Source: Gemmatimonadota bacterium
GTDB taxonomy: Bacteria > Gemmatimonadota > Gemmatimonadetes > Longimicrobiales > Gaopeijiaceae
DNA: 33,134 nt
Direction of reading: 5' to 3'
NCBI GenBank assembly: GCA_022822325.1
Contig: JAJEBW010000017.1
Coordinates: 1-33,134, forward strand
The stretch's first letter is position 1. Each line of letters begins with the position of its first letter. The notes beneath the pieces are model-generated. The model did not search any database. It was not told where the DNA came from and worked only from the letters and a program-made list of their open reading frames with translations. Positions 15,766 through 22,950 of the stretch are shown piece after piece. The position numbers were made by a program, and so were the translations under genes.

Positions 15766-16543
15766 CAACGGCCACGGCGAGTTCGCCATCGAGACCCGGG
15801 GGCTCAACCTCTGGTACGGAGACTTTCAGGCGCTCTTCGATGTCGATCTGAAGGTGCGGCGCGGCATCATCACCTCGATGATCGGTCCGTCGGGTTGCGG
15901 CAAGACGACCCTTCTCCGGACCTGCAACCGGATCAACGAGCGGCTGGGGTATGTGCGCACCACGGGAAGCGTCCTGGTCCTCGGCCACGATGTCTTCGCC
16001 CCCGAGGTCGAACTGGTGCAGGTGCGCAAACAGGTCGGAATGGTCTTCCAGCGTCCCAACCCGCTTCCCATCTCGATTCGCGACAACGTTCTCTTCGGCT
16101 TCCGCCTCCACGAGGCCCGCACCCGCAAGGTCGCGCGTGCCGAAGAGGACGAGGCGCTGGAATCGGCGCTCCGCCAGGTCCTGCTCTGGGATTCGGTGAA
16201 GGACCGGCTGCACCACGCCGCCACCGCGCTTTCGCTCGAGGAGCAGCAGAAGCTCTGCATCGCGCGGCTTCTTCCGGTCAAGCCCGAGGTTCTGTTGATG
16301 GACGAACCCTGTTCGGCGCTCGATCCTTCGGGGACCGAGGCGGTGGAGGAGATGATCTGGAAGCTGCGCGGCGACTACACCATTCTCATCGTGACGCACA
16401 ATATGGCGCAGGCCAGGCGGGCGTCCGACGAATGCGTCTTCATGCTGCTCGGCAAGATCGTCGAGCATGAGCGGACCGAGGAACTCTTCCTTGCGCCGCG
16501 GAATGCCGAAACGGCGGACTACATCGAGGGCCGATACGGATAA
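15758..16543 (+). CDS. pstB: PstB-like ATPase 2: intact Walker, Q-loop and switch His, degenerate signature
   Basis: Second nucleotide-binding subunit, 261 residues from a TTG at 15758 that overlaps pstB1 by eight bases, with GAGGGA just upstream. Walker A GPSGCGKT (43-50), Q-loop GMVFQRPNPLPIS (Gln98), Walker B and D-loop LLMDEPCSALDP (Asp182, Glu183) and switch VTHN (His214) are all canonical. The signature LSGGQQQRL is replaced by LSLEEQQKL (158-166), losing both glycines and the Gln. It should therefore hydrolyse ATP only when the LSGGQ of another subunit, presumably PstB1, closes its site. Tail YIEGRYG is typical of PstB. Last gene of the phosphate operon; 150 bp of noncoding DNA then separates it from a convergent methyltransferase. 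Confidence 0.92.
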   Translation: MDSNGHGEFAIETRGLNLWYGDFQALFDVDLKVRRGIITSMIGPSGCGKTTLLRTCNRINERLGYVRTTGSVLVLGHDVFAPEVELVQVRKQVGMVFQRPNPLPISIRDNVLFGFRLHEARTRKVARAEEDEALESALRQVLLWDSVKDRLHHAATALSLEEQQKLCIARLLPVKPEVLLMDEPCSALDPSGTEAVEEMIWKLRGDYTILIVTHNMAQARRASDECVFMLLGKIVEHERTEELFLAPRNAETADYIEGRYG

Positions 16544-16693
16544 CGGATGGCACGACCCGGCGCCCTGCGGAGAGAAGAGCGGGCGTCGGGCGGCGCGGCG
16601 CCCTTGCCGCGGGAATGGCGGCCGGTCGGGCGGCGCCTTCGAGCGACTGTGTGACTGCGCCGGAAGAGGAGATCGGCGAGATCGTCCCGGTGC

Positions 16694-17761
16694 TCACGAT
16701 GGTGGACGGGCCGATTGCGCACGACCCGCGGTCCACCCCCGCCACACCCTGAAGGGGCCGCGGTCGGCGACCGTTCGCACCCGGCGAAGGTGCGCCCCCA
16801 GCAGGCGTTGCAGTCCCAGACGGCGTTGCGCGACCAGGGTGAGGGCGCCGCCGGGAGCCAGCGCGGCCGGGGCGTCGCGGACCAGCCGTTCGATGGTGGC
16901 CAGACTCTGCGCGCGACGGCTGTGGATTGGGGGATTGGAGACGATGTGGTCGATCGGCAGGGGAGCGTGGCCGAGGCGGTCGCCGAGGATGCGGGGAGCG
17001 GCGGGAAGGTTGCGCGCGGCGGCGGTGAGGGCGATCGCGTCGTTGTCGAGGAGGAGGACCATCGCGCCGGGGCTGCCTTCGGCCAGCGCGGCCCCGATCG
17101 TTCCGGAGCCGGCGCCGTAGTCCAGGACGCGCGCACCGGGTGGAACGGGCGGCAGGTGGTCGATCAGGAGCGCGCTGCCCTCGTCGAGGCGGCCGCAGGC
17201 GAAGATGCCCGGGTAGTGAATCCACTCGCGGGGGCCGCGGCCAAGGTCGACGGGGGCGCGAACGGTCCAGTGGTCGAGGCCGTCGGGGCGGGGGGGCGGG
17301 GCGGTGCGGGTGGCCGCGAGGACCCGGCAGCGGCGGCGAATGCAGAGGGTGCGGGGCCCGTCGGCGCCGGGCGGAAAGCGCGACGCCGCCGAACGGATGC
17401 CCTCGTTGCCGGCGCCGTAGAGAAAGAGCTGGCCGCCATCCGGCACCCGGGCCGCGGCCGCGTGGAGGAGCATCTCGGCTTCCGGCCATGAGCGGGGCAG
17501 ACGAACCCAGACTTCCGCAAAGGGGCCGGCTGGCGGCCAGGCCGAGCAGCGCTGGCCGGGGGCCAGGCGGCGGTGCCAGCGGGTGACCGCGAAGCCGTAG
17601 CCGTGCAGCGCGCGCGCAGCCTCCGGGGAGCGATCGCCCAGGACGAGGGCGGTGGGGGGCGGGGCGGGGTGGGGGGGGCGGCGGCGCCCGATCCACCAGG
17701 CGGCCACCCGCGAGGGCGCGTCCCGGGTCGGCGCCGAGGCGGCGCTGGCGGCTTGCGTCAT
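16694..17761 (-). CDS. rsmC: RsmC-like class I SAM methyltransferase (16S rRNA guanine-N2 type)
   Basis: Predicted S-adenosylmethionine-dependent methyltransferase of the RsmC/RlmG group, which modifies guanine N2 in rRNA. From the ATG at 17761 it has 355 residues. The N-terminal half (about 35-165) is the poorly conserved non-catalytic copy. The C-terminal half has YPGIFACGRLDEGSALLIDHLP, motif I VLDYGAGSG (about 212-220), and the catalytic NPPIH (276-280) followed by the HSRRAQS segment. The upstream DNA shows no Shine-Dalgarno sequence on this strand, so the start is uncertain; an in-frame ATG at 17827 overlaps the end of cls. Likely translated from the cls transcript, 34 bp downstream. 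Which rRNA base it modifies cannot be told from sequence. Confidence 0.75.
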   Translation of the reverse strand: MTQAASAASAPTRDAPSRVAAWWIGRRRPPHPAPPPTALVLGDRSPEAARALHGYGFAVTRWHRRLAPGQRCSAWPPAGPFAEVWVRLPRSWPEAEMLLHAAAARVPDGGQLFLYGAGNEGIRSAASRFPPGADGPRTLCIRRRCRVLAATRTAPPPRPDGLDHWTVRAPVDLGRGPREWIHYPGIFACGRLDEGSALLIDHLPPVPPGARVLDYGAGSGTIGAALAEGSPGAMVLLLDNDAIALTAAARNLPAAPRILGDRLGHAPLPIDHIVSNPPIHSRRAQSLATIERLVRDAPAALAPGGALTLVAQRRLGLQRLLGAHLRRVRTVADRGPFRVWRGWTAGRAQSARPPS

Positions 17762-17795
17762 GGAGGAATCGGCGTCGGGGAGCTTGCCGGGTTCG

Positions 17796-19238
17796 CTACA
17801 GAAGCGGACTGAAGAGCCCGGCGACATTCTCGGCCAGCCGCCGCGGCCACCTTCGCGACTCCCACTTTCTTCCGTCCACCCTGCGGCAATCGTCCAGGTA
17901 GCCCATCTGCAGCATCCTCAACTCCGAGGCGAAGTCGCTGTCGTACACCAGGGTGCTCAGCTCGAAGTTGATCTCGAAGCTGCGCCGGTCGAGGTTGGCG
18001 GTGCTCACCATCGCGAAGTCGCGGTCCACGGTGATCGTCTTTGCGTGGAGCAGTCCCCGCGTGAATTCGTGAATCTCGGCTCCCGCGTCGAGGAGCGGCT
18101 GATAGAAGCTGCGGCTGGCCAGCGCCACCAGCGGCGAATCGTTCCGCGCGGGCACCACCACGATCGTATGCACCCCGCGGACCGCGGCCGTGGTGATCGC
18201 CGCCAGCGTTCCCTCGTCCGGCACGAAGTAGGGGGTCGTCACGATCAGCTCTTCGCGCGCCATGTGCACCGCGGACTGAATCACCTGCACCAGCGCCCGG
18301 TTCTGCGAGTTCACCCCGGTTCCCACGATCTGCACGACCCTTCCGTCCTGGTGCCGCCCGGGATCCATCGCGATCAGGTGGTCGAGGTTTTCGGCGCTGT
18401 CCATGTACCAGTCCTCGATGAAGAGCACCTGCAGATCCCGCACCGTCGGTCCGTCGATTCGCAGTGTCGCGTCCACCCACGGGGCGAAGCGCGGCTTGGG
18501 GTGAAAGGCTTCCTCGGCGATGTTGTGGCTTCCAGTGTAGCCGATCCGCCCATCCAGGACCGCGATCTTGCGATGATTGCGCATGTCCAGCCGAATGCGC
18601 GCGATCCGGGCAATGCTGGTGGGAAGCGCGGCGACGACCCGCACCCCGGCCCGTTCCAGTTCGCGGCACAGCTCCGACCGCAGGAACTCGTCCGATCCCA
18701 CATGATCGACCAGGAGACGGCACTGGATTCCCCTCGCCTGGGCGCGGATCAGGGCGTCGGCGATCGCGCGTCCGGCCCGGTCGTCCAGGTAGATGTAGAA
18801 GAGCAGGTGGACATGTTCGCGCGCAGCCTCGATGTCGCGCACCAGAGCTTCCAGAAAGCTGTGGGCGCCGGTCAGCAGGGTGAGGCGGTTGCCGCCGCGG
18901 GGAAGGGTCTCGCTTCCGAGCCGTGCGAGCCGGGCGAGGGATTCGGTCCCCAGAGGAACGATTCCGGTGGCGTCGTCGTCGCGCCAGGCCCTGCGCAGCA
19001 CCGAGCGGATGTCGGCCTGAATGCGCCGGTGACGCCTCTTGCGTCGGCTCCCCGTGCGGACCTCGCCGATCAGCAGATAGAGGACGATCCCCGCGAAGGG
19101 AACCGCGACGATGAAGAGAATCCAGGCGACCGGGGAGGTGGCCCGGACCCGCGGGCGCAGAAGAATGCGAAAGACGAAGAAGAGGTGCAGCGCGTAGGCG
19201 GCGACCGTGAGGGCGAATGCGGAGATGTTGCCGAACAT
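17796..19238 (-). CDS. cls: Cardiolipin synthase (phospholipase D family)
   Basis: Inner-membrane enzyme that joins two phosphatidylglycerol molecules into cardiolipin. The ATG at 19238 follows GGAGGG and gives 480 residues, the normal size for Cls. Two N-terminal membrane helices (about 5-28 and 36-57) match the PLDc_N region. Two HKD motifs are intact: HRKIAVLD (His222, Lys224, Asp229) followed by GYTGSHN, and HAKTITVD (His398, Lys400, Asp405) followed by STANLD. Spacing between the two is typical. Located between a small exported protein upstream (71-bp gap) and the RsmC-like gene downstream, all on the minus strand. Confidence 0.92.
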   Translation of the reverse strand: MFGNISAFALTVAAYALHLFFVFRILLRPRVRATSPVAWILFIVAVPFAGIVLYLLIGEVRTGSRRKRRHRRIQADIRSVLRRAWRDDDATGIVPLGTESLARLARLGSETLPRGGNRLTLLTGAHSFLEALVRDIEAAREHVHLLFYIYLDDRAGRAIADALIRAQARGIQCRLLVDHVGSDEFLRSELCRELERAGVRVVAALPTSIARIARIRLDMRNHRKIAVLDGRIGYTGSHNIAEEAFHPKPRFAPWVDATLRIDGPTVRDLQVLFIEDWYMDSAENLDHLIAMDPGRHQDGRVVQIVGTGVNSQNRALVQVIQSAVHMAREELIVTTPYFVPDEGTLAAITTAAVRGVHTIVVVPARNDSPLVALASRSFYQPLLDAGAEIHEFTRGLLHAKTITVDRDFAMVSTANLDRRSFEINFELSTLVYDSDFASELRMLQMGYLDDCRRVDGRKWESRRWPRRLAENVAGLFSPLL

Positions 19239-19309
19239 TCGTTCCCTCCGCCGACGATCCGTAGGGGGTGGTGCAGGGGAATGGCCAGCTCCCGGGCGCG
19301 TCCGCCCGG

Positions 19310-19900
19310 TCAGCGCTCCTGCGGCGGCACGATCATGATGTGGGCGCCTGGAGTGCCGGGAGCCATGATCCAGGGTCCGCCCGGAACCGGCGCCGGCGAG
19401 AGTCCCGTCGATTCCGATGTGGCGCCCGGAATGTAGATCACCCAGCGTACGCTCCCGGTAGCGGTCGCGGTTTCGGAGTCCCACACCCCGTCCAGGACAT
19501 ACTGCGCGGCCGACATGACCGGCATGGGCAGCGTTCCCGCCTCCATCTCTCCGTAACGGACCTCGTAGCGCTCCTCGGTGGAAAGGCCCTCGGCGCTGAG
19601 CTCGCGGCCGCGCGCGAAGTACGGTTCCAGCGAGGCGTGGTAGCAGGAGCTCGAAAACCGCTCATTCGCGGGATTCGACGCGAGGCAGATGAAGTCGTTC
19701 GTTCCCGGTCGCAACTCGACCACGGCGCCGTCGGTGGCGTACCCGAGCACGCGGGCGCCTTCCGCCAGATCCTCCGGGGCCGCGGCGAGGGCCTGGGCGA
19801 TCTGCTCTTCCGGGTTGAGGACCTCCTGCGAGACGGCGCAGCTCCAGGAGACGGCGAGGGCCAGCGGGGCAAGGCCGGGAGAAAGACGTTTCGCGAGCAT
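19310..19900 (-). CDS. Small exported protein of unknown function
   Basis: A 196-residue protein from an ATG at 19900 with GGAG six bases upstream. The first 25 residues form a signal peptide (LSPGLAPLALAVSWSCAVSQ). The Cys at about position 21 sits in WSC-A, a poor lipobox, so a soluble or weakly lipidated product are both possible. The mature part has a helical start (NPEEQIAQALAAAPEDLAEG) and then mixed beta sequence with two Cys (FICLASN, SSSCYHASLEPYF). It ends in a Pro/Gly-rich tail (APVPGGPWIMAPGTPGAHI). I recognise no family. Probably the first gene of the minus-strand set with cls and the methyltransferase. Confidence 0.7.
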   Translation of the reverse strand: MLAKRLSPGLAPLALAVSWSCAVSQEVLNPEEQIAQALAAAPEDLAEGARVLGYATDGAVVELRPGTNDFICLASNPANERFSSSCYHASLEPYFARGRELSAEGLSTEERYEVRYGEMEAGTLPMPVMSAAQYVLDGVWDSETATATGSVRWVIYIPGATSESTGLSPAPVPGGPWIMAPGTPGAHIMIVPPQER

Positions 19901-20231
19901 GCTGGACTCCGGTGGGGATCGGGATGGGAAGTGGCGGAGGGGCGGGCAGGGAGGAGGAAGCGTCAACCGAAGGAAGGTCATTCGGTCGAACGACACCGGT
20001 CGAAAGATACGGAGCCGGACCGCTGGCGCCAGACGGAGCGCTGCGCCGCGACGGATCCGCGCCGATTCGCAAGCGCGGGCGCGGCGGTGGGAAGCGCGTC
20101 CTTTGCCTGCCCGGGGACTCGCCGTCGATTCGCTTTGTCGTCCCTGTCGTCCCGACTGGCGCGAGGAACGGCCGCGGTGCCACATTTCAGCTTCCACCCA
20201 ACCCCCCGCCGGAGCCCCCCTCCCCCGCCAA
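19901..20231. other. Intergenic region between divergent genes
   Basis: This 331-bp gap separates the minus-strand exported protein from the plus-strand serine hydrolase, so both promoters should be here. It is GC-rich, with a G-rich part near 19910-19960 and C-rich runs near 20200-20230. I find no RNA gene, repeat or convincing promoter in it. Confidence 0.4.
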
Positions 20232-21374
20232 ATGCCCGCCCCCCGTCTCTCGCGGCCCCGCGCCCCGCGCTCCGTCGCGGTCCGGTATGCGGCCGCCGCC
20301 CTGGCCCTGCTCGGCGCCTGCACCGATGCCCCCGTCGGTCCCGGCCCCGATCCCGCGCTCGACGTCGATCTGGCGTTGCCATGGCGGACGGCCACCGTTG
20401 CCGATGTGGGCGGCCTTCCCGAGATGGTCTCCCGGGGCCTCGACCGCGCCCGCCGCAACCCCCGCATTCGCAGCCTTCTCGTGGTGCGCGACGGCCGCCT
20501 CGTGGTGGAGGAGTACTTCGGCGTGGGCGGCCCCGACGATCTGCACGATGTGCGCTCGGTCACCAAGAGCGTCGTCTCGGCGCTGGTCGGCTTCTCTCTG
20601 GCGCGCGGCGAGATCGGCAGCCTCGACGACCCCGTCTCCGGCTACATCGAAGACATCGTGCCCGACCTTGGCCCGGCCCACGGCGCGATCACGATCCGCC
20701 AACTCCTCACCATGACCTCGGGTCTGGCGTGGGACGAATCGGGGGGATTCGGTTCCTACATCGACTGGATCCGCTCCGGCGATCCGCTCGGCTACCTTCT
20801 CGACCGGCCCTTCGCCCATGCTCCCGGCACCCGCTTCACCTACAACTCGGCGGCGGTGCACCTCCTCGGGGTGGTCGCGGAGCAGGCCAATGTGATGCAG
20901 CTTCCGGTGCTCTCGCAGTTCGCCCTCTTCGATCCGATGGGGATCCCGCGCAGCCGCTGGGAATCGCTGTACGGCGGCTTCTACAACGGCGGCTCCGGCA
21001 TCGACCTGAGGCCGCGCGATCTGGCCCGCTTCGGACAGCTCTACCTGCAAAACGGCTCCAGCGGCGGCCGCCAACTTCTTCCCGGGGAATGGGTTGAGCT
21101 CACCACCGCACCGGCCGGATTCGGCGCCACCACCTTCGGACCGCTCGGCCGGGTCGGCTACGGACATCTCTGGTGGACCGCCCCGGACGCGCCCGATCCG
21201 CTCTTCTTCGCCTGGGGCTACGGGGGACAGTTCGTGGTCGTGGTTCCCGGGCTGCGGCTGGTTGCGGTCGCCACCAACGACTGGTACCGGGTCAGCCAGG
21301 ATGGAGGGGCGGCTCTCTACGAACGCATGACGATGGATGTTCTGGTGGAGGAGATCATTCCGGCCTTCCGGTAG
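20232..21374 (+). CDS. Serine hydrolase lipoprotein (beta-lactamase / class C family)
   Basis: Exported protein of the beta-lactamase-related family (penicillin-binding protein, esterase or peptidase activities). The ATG at 20232 gives 380 residues with an Arg-rich start, a hydrophobic stretch and a lipobox LLGAC (Cys30). Catalytic motifs: SVTK (Ser109, Lys112) as the SxxK tetrad, YNS (204-206) as the second motif, and WGYGGQ near residue 333 in place of the usual K/HTG. ITIRQLLTMTSGL is characteristic of this family. Natural substrate unknown; antibiotic hydrolysis should not be assumed. No good ribosome site precedes the ATG, so the start is provisional. Confidence 0.82.
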   Translation: MPAPRLSRPRAPRSVAVRYAAAALALLGACTDAPVGPGPDPALDVDLALPWRTATVADVGGLPEMVSRGLDRARRNPRIRSLLVVRDGRLVVEEYFGVGGPDDLHDVRSVTKSVVSALVGFSLARGEIGSLDDPVSGYIEDIVPDLGPAHGAITIRQLLTMTSGLAWDESGGFGSYIDWIRSGDPLGYLLDRPFAHAPGTRFTYNSAAVHLLGVVAEQANVMQLPVLSQFALFDPMGIPRSRWESLYGGFYNGGSGIDLRPRDLARFGQLYLQNGSSGGRQLLPGEWVELTTAPAGFGATTFGPLGRVGYGHLWWTAPDAPDPLFFAWGYGGQFVVVVPGLRLVAVATNDWYRVSQDGGAALYERMTMDVLVEEIIPAFR

Positions 21375-21505
21375 CTCAGCTCCACCGGCTCGGTCGGCTC
21401 GTCCACGCGATGGGGCGGGCCAGGATCCGGCGGAAGGGAGGACGGGCGCGGTCCGGCGGTGTCGCCCTGTGCTCGGCCAGATGGTCCCCAAGCCTCGCAG
21501 ACAAG

Positions 21506-21686
21506 GAATCCGGGTTCGGGGAATGCGGGATTCAGAGCTGGATCGCGCGGGATTCGGGCTGGGTCCGGATTGAGGTCGAGTCATTCGGGATGCGGGTTGG
21601 GTCATCCGGGATTCAGGCCTGGCCACACGGGATTCAGACCGGGTCATCCGGGATTCAGGCTTGGGAATGCGGGCTTCAGGGGAAGC
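21506..21686. repeat. 21-bp tandem repeat array
   Basis: Units built on ATxCGGGATTCAGG recur at a 21-bp step: 21582, 21603, 21624, 21645 and 21666, with more diverged units at about 21507, 21522 and 21544. It fills most of the 301-bp gap between the serine hydrolase and the YbaK gene and runs 11 bp into the 3' end of the latter. Because 21 is a multiple of three, each frame would code a heptad (minus strand RPESRMT; plus strand GHPGFRP), but no gene with a credible start contains it. No terminator is evident in the gap. Confidence 0.75.
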
Positions 21687-22218
21687 GAATCGCCCGCGGC
21701 GAATGATCCTCGGCCTCGAGAAAGCGCAGCAATCCCGCGGCGGAGAGCGTCGTCGTCTTCGCGTTGTCAAGGGGATGAAAGTTGAGCGGCTCCCTTGCCA
21801 TCAGCTCCGCGTCCAGCGCGACCCTCACCACGCCGCCCCGGTCGTTCAGCACGGCAAAGGGCGAAACGGCCCCGGCGCGAATCCCCAGAAACCCCTCCAG
21901 GCGTCTGCGGCTGCAGAAGGTCAGGCGTCCGGCGCCGAGCTCCCGCGCCAGCCACCTCAGATCGACGGTGCGCTCGCTGAGGCAGGAGAGAAGCCAGTGG
22001 CGCTCCTTCTTGTCGCGGATGAAGAGATTCTTGGAGTGCGCCCCCTCGACCCGGCCGCGCAGGCGGCGCGCTTCCTCCACGGTAAAGACGGGAGCGTGTT
22101 CGATGGTGCGGTGCGAGATTTCGAGCTCGTCCAGACGGCGAAAGAGGTCGGCGGGCCCGCGCGGGCGGCTGCCGTCGGCGAGCGGCGGCGGATCCTCCGG
22201 CGGCTTGCGCTGGGCCAC
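21676..22218 (-). CDS. YbaK/ProX-type aminoacyl-tRNA editing protein
   Basis: Free-standing deacylase of the YbaK/PrdX superfamily, which removes the wrong amino acid from mischarged tRNAPro. The GTG at 22218 has GGGAG nine bases upstream and gives 180 residues, the usual single-domain size. Family marks are HRTIEHAPVFTVEEA (about 36-50), then the conserved catalytic-lysine region SKNLFIRDKKERHWLL (about 62-77) and the GIRAGAVSPFAVLND segment (about 112-126), all typical of ProX (PrdX). The C-terminus has the LNFHPLDNAKTTTLS block. It is transcribed towards the serine hydrolase. Its 3' end enters the 21-bp repeat array. Confidence 0.88.
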   Translation of the reverse strand: MAQRKPPEDPPPLADGSRPRGPADLFRRLDELEISHRTIEHAPVFTVEEARRLRGRVEGAHSKNLFIRDKKERHWLLSCLSERTVDLRWLARELGAGRLTFCSRRRLEGFLGIRAGAVSPFAVLNDRGGVVRVALDAELMAREPLNFHPLDNAKTTTLSAAGLLRFLEAEDHSPRAIRFP

Positions 22219-22241
22219 CTTGCGTTCTCCCGTTGCGGGTT

Positions 22242-22279
22242 AATGACCGAACTCCGGGCGAATGACCGAACCCCGAATC
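22242..22279. repeat. 19-bp direct repeat, two copies
   Basis: AATGACCGAACTCCG at 22242 recurs as AATGACCGAACCCCG at 22261, 19 bp later, just upstream of the YbaK gene start and in the 213-bp gap shared with the divergent lipoprotein. Two copies at about two helical turns could bind a dimeric regulator; there is no other support. Confidence 0.45.
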
Positions 22280-22431
22280 CGGCTCCGATTGCGCCACAAC
22301 GTTGCGAAGACGACGCCCATCTGTCCAGAATACCTGACCCGCATTTCTCGCAGGTCGGCCAGGCGACACTCCCTTGCCAGATCCCGTAAGAACCAGCCGG
22401 ATCCCTCGCGGACCAGAGAGGCGCACAGAAC

Positions 22432-22887
22432 GTGACTCGACGAACCCCTTTATCGCTCCTCCTCCTGCTTGCGCCGCTCTTCGTTGCGGGCTGCGGCGGC
22501 GAGGAAACCGTCGAACCCGATCCCGGGCCCCACGACCTCACCGGAAGCTACACGCTCGTGTCCTTCAGCTCGGATCTGCTGACCGGGGGACAGGCCGTCG
22601 GACCTCCGGCGGTGAGCGGCGACTTCACCCTGCGGCAGACGGGGGTGAATGGCGACGAGGCCACCGGCACGATGGAGATCAATCTGGTGCTTCCCCCGGG
22701 CGGACCCTTCGAGCGGGTGGCCGACACCGGCACCTACAAGAACCGCACCGACGGCAGTTGGGAACAGGTGGCCGCGGGACTGCTGGGACAGGCCACCGGG
22801 ACCTTCACCATGGTGAACGGGATGCTGACGGTGATCGCGACCGAGCCCGCGCTGGCCGCTTCGACCACCGTCTGGCAGCGTCGGTAG
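22432..22887 (+). CDS. Small lipoprotein of unknown function
   Basis: A 151-residue protein from a GTG at 22432 with GAGAGG ten bases upstream. The N-terminus is a clear lipoprotein signal (LSLLLLLAPLFVAGC, Cys21). The mature part is predicted beta-rich: LTGSYTLVSFSSDLL, GDFTLRQTG, TGTMEINLVLPPG, DTGTYKNR, then TGTFTMVNGMLTVIATEPA. The order is that of small lipocalin-like lipoproteins that sample a ligand or help the envelope, but no specific motif fixes a function. It stands 63 bp before the TonB-dependent receptor on the same strand and may share its transcript. Confidence 0.75.
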   Translation: MTRRTPLSLLLLLAPLFVAGCGGEETVEPDPGPHDLTGSYTLVSFSSDLLTGGQAVGPPAVSGDFTLRQTGVNGDEATGTMEINLVLPPGGPFERVADTGTYKNRTDGSWEQVAAGLLGQATGTFTMVNGMLTVIATEPALAASTTVWQRR

Positions 22888-22950
22888 CCGACCTTCGCCC
22901 TGGCGCATGAAGGGTCCGGGGCGCGAACGGTCTCGGCCCATGATCGGCCC

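Noticed and set aside
16544..16693. Possible terminator after the phosphate operon
   Set aside because: The only stem (GGGCG/CGCCC near 16590-16605) is short and not followed by a T run.
20187..21770. Long minus-strand open frame opposite the serine hydrolase
   Set aside because: It is a GC-rich antisense shadow with no family motif and includes the repeat array; the plus-strand serine hydrolase explains the region.
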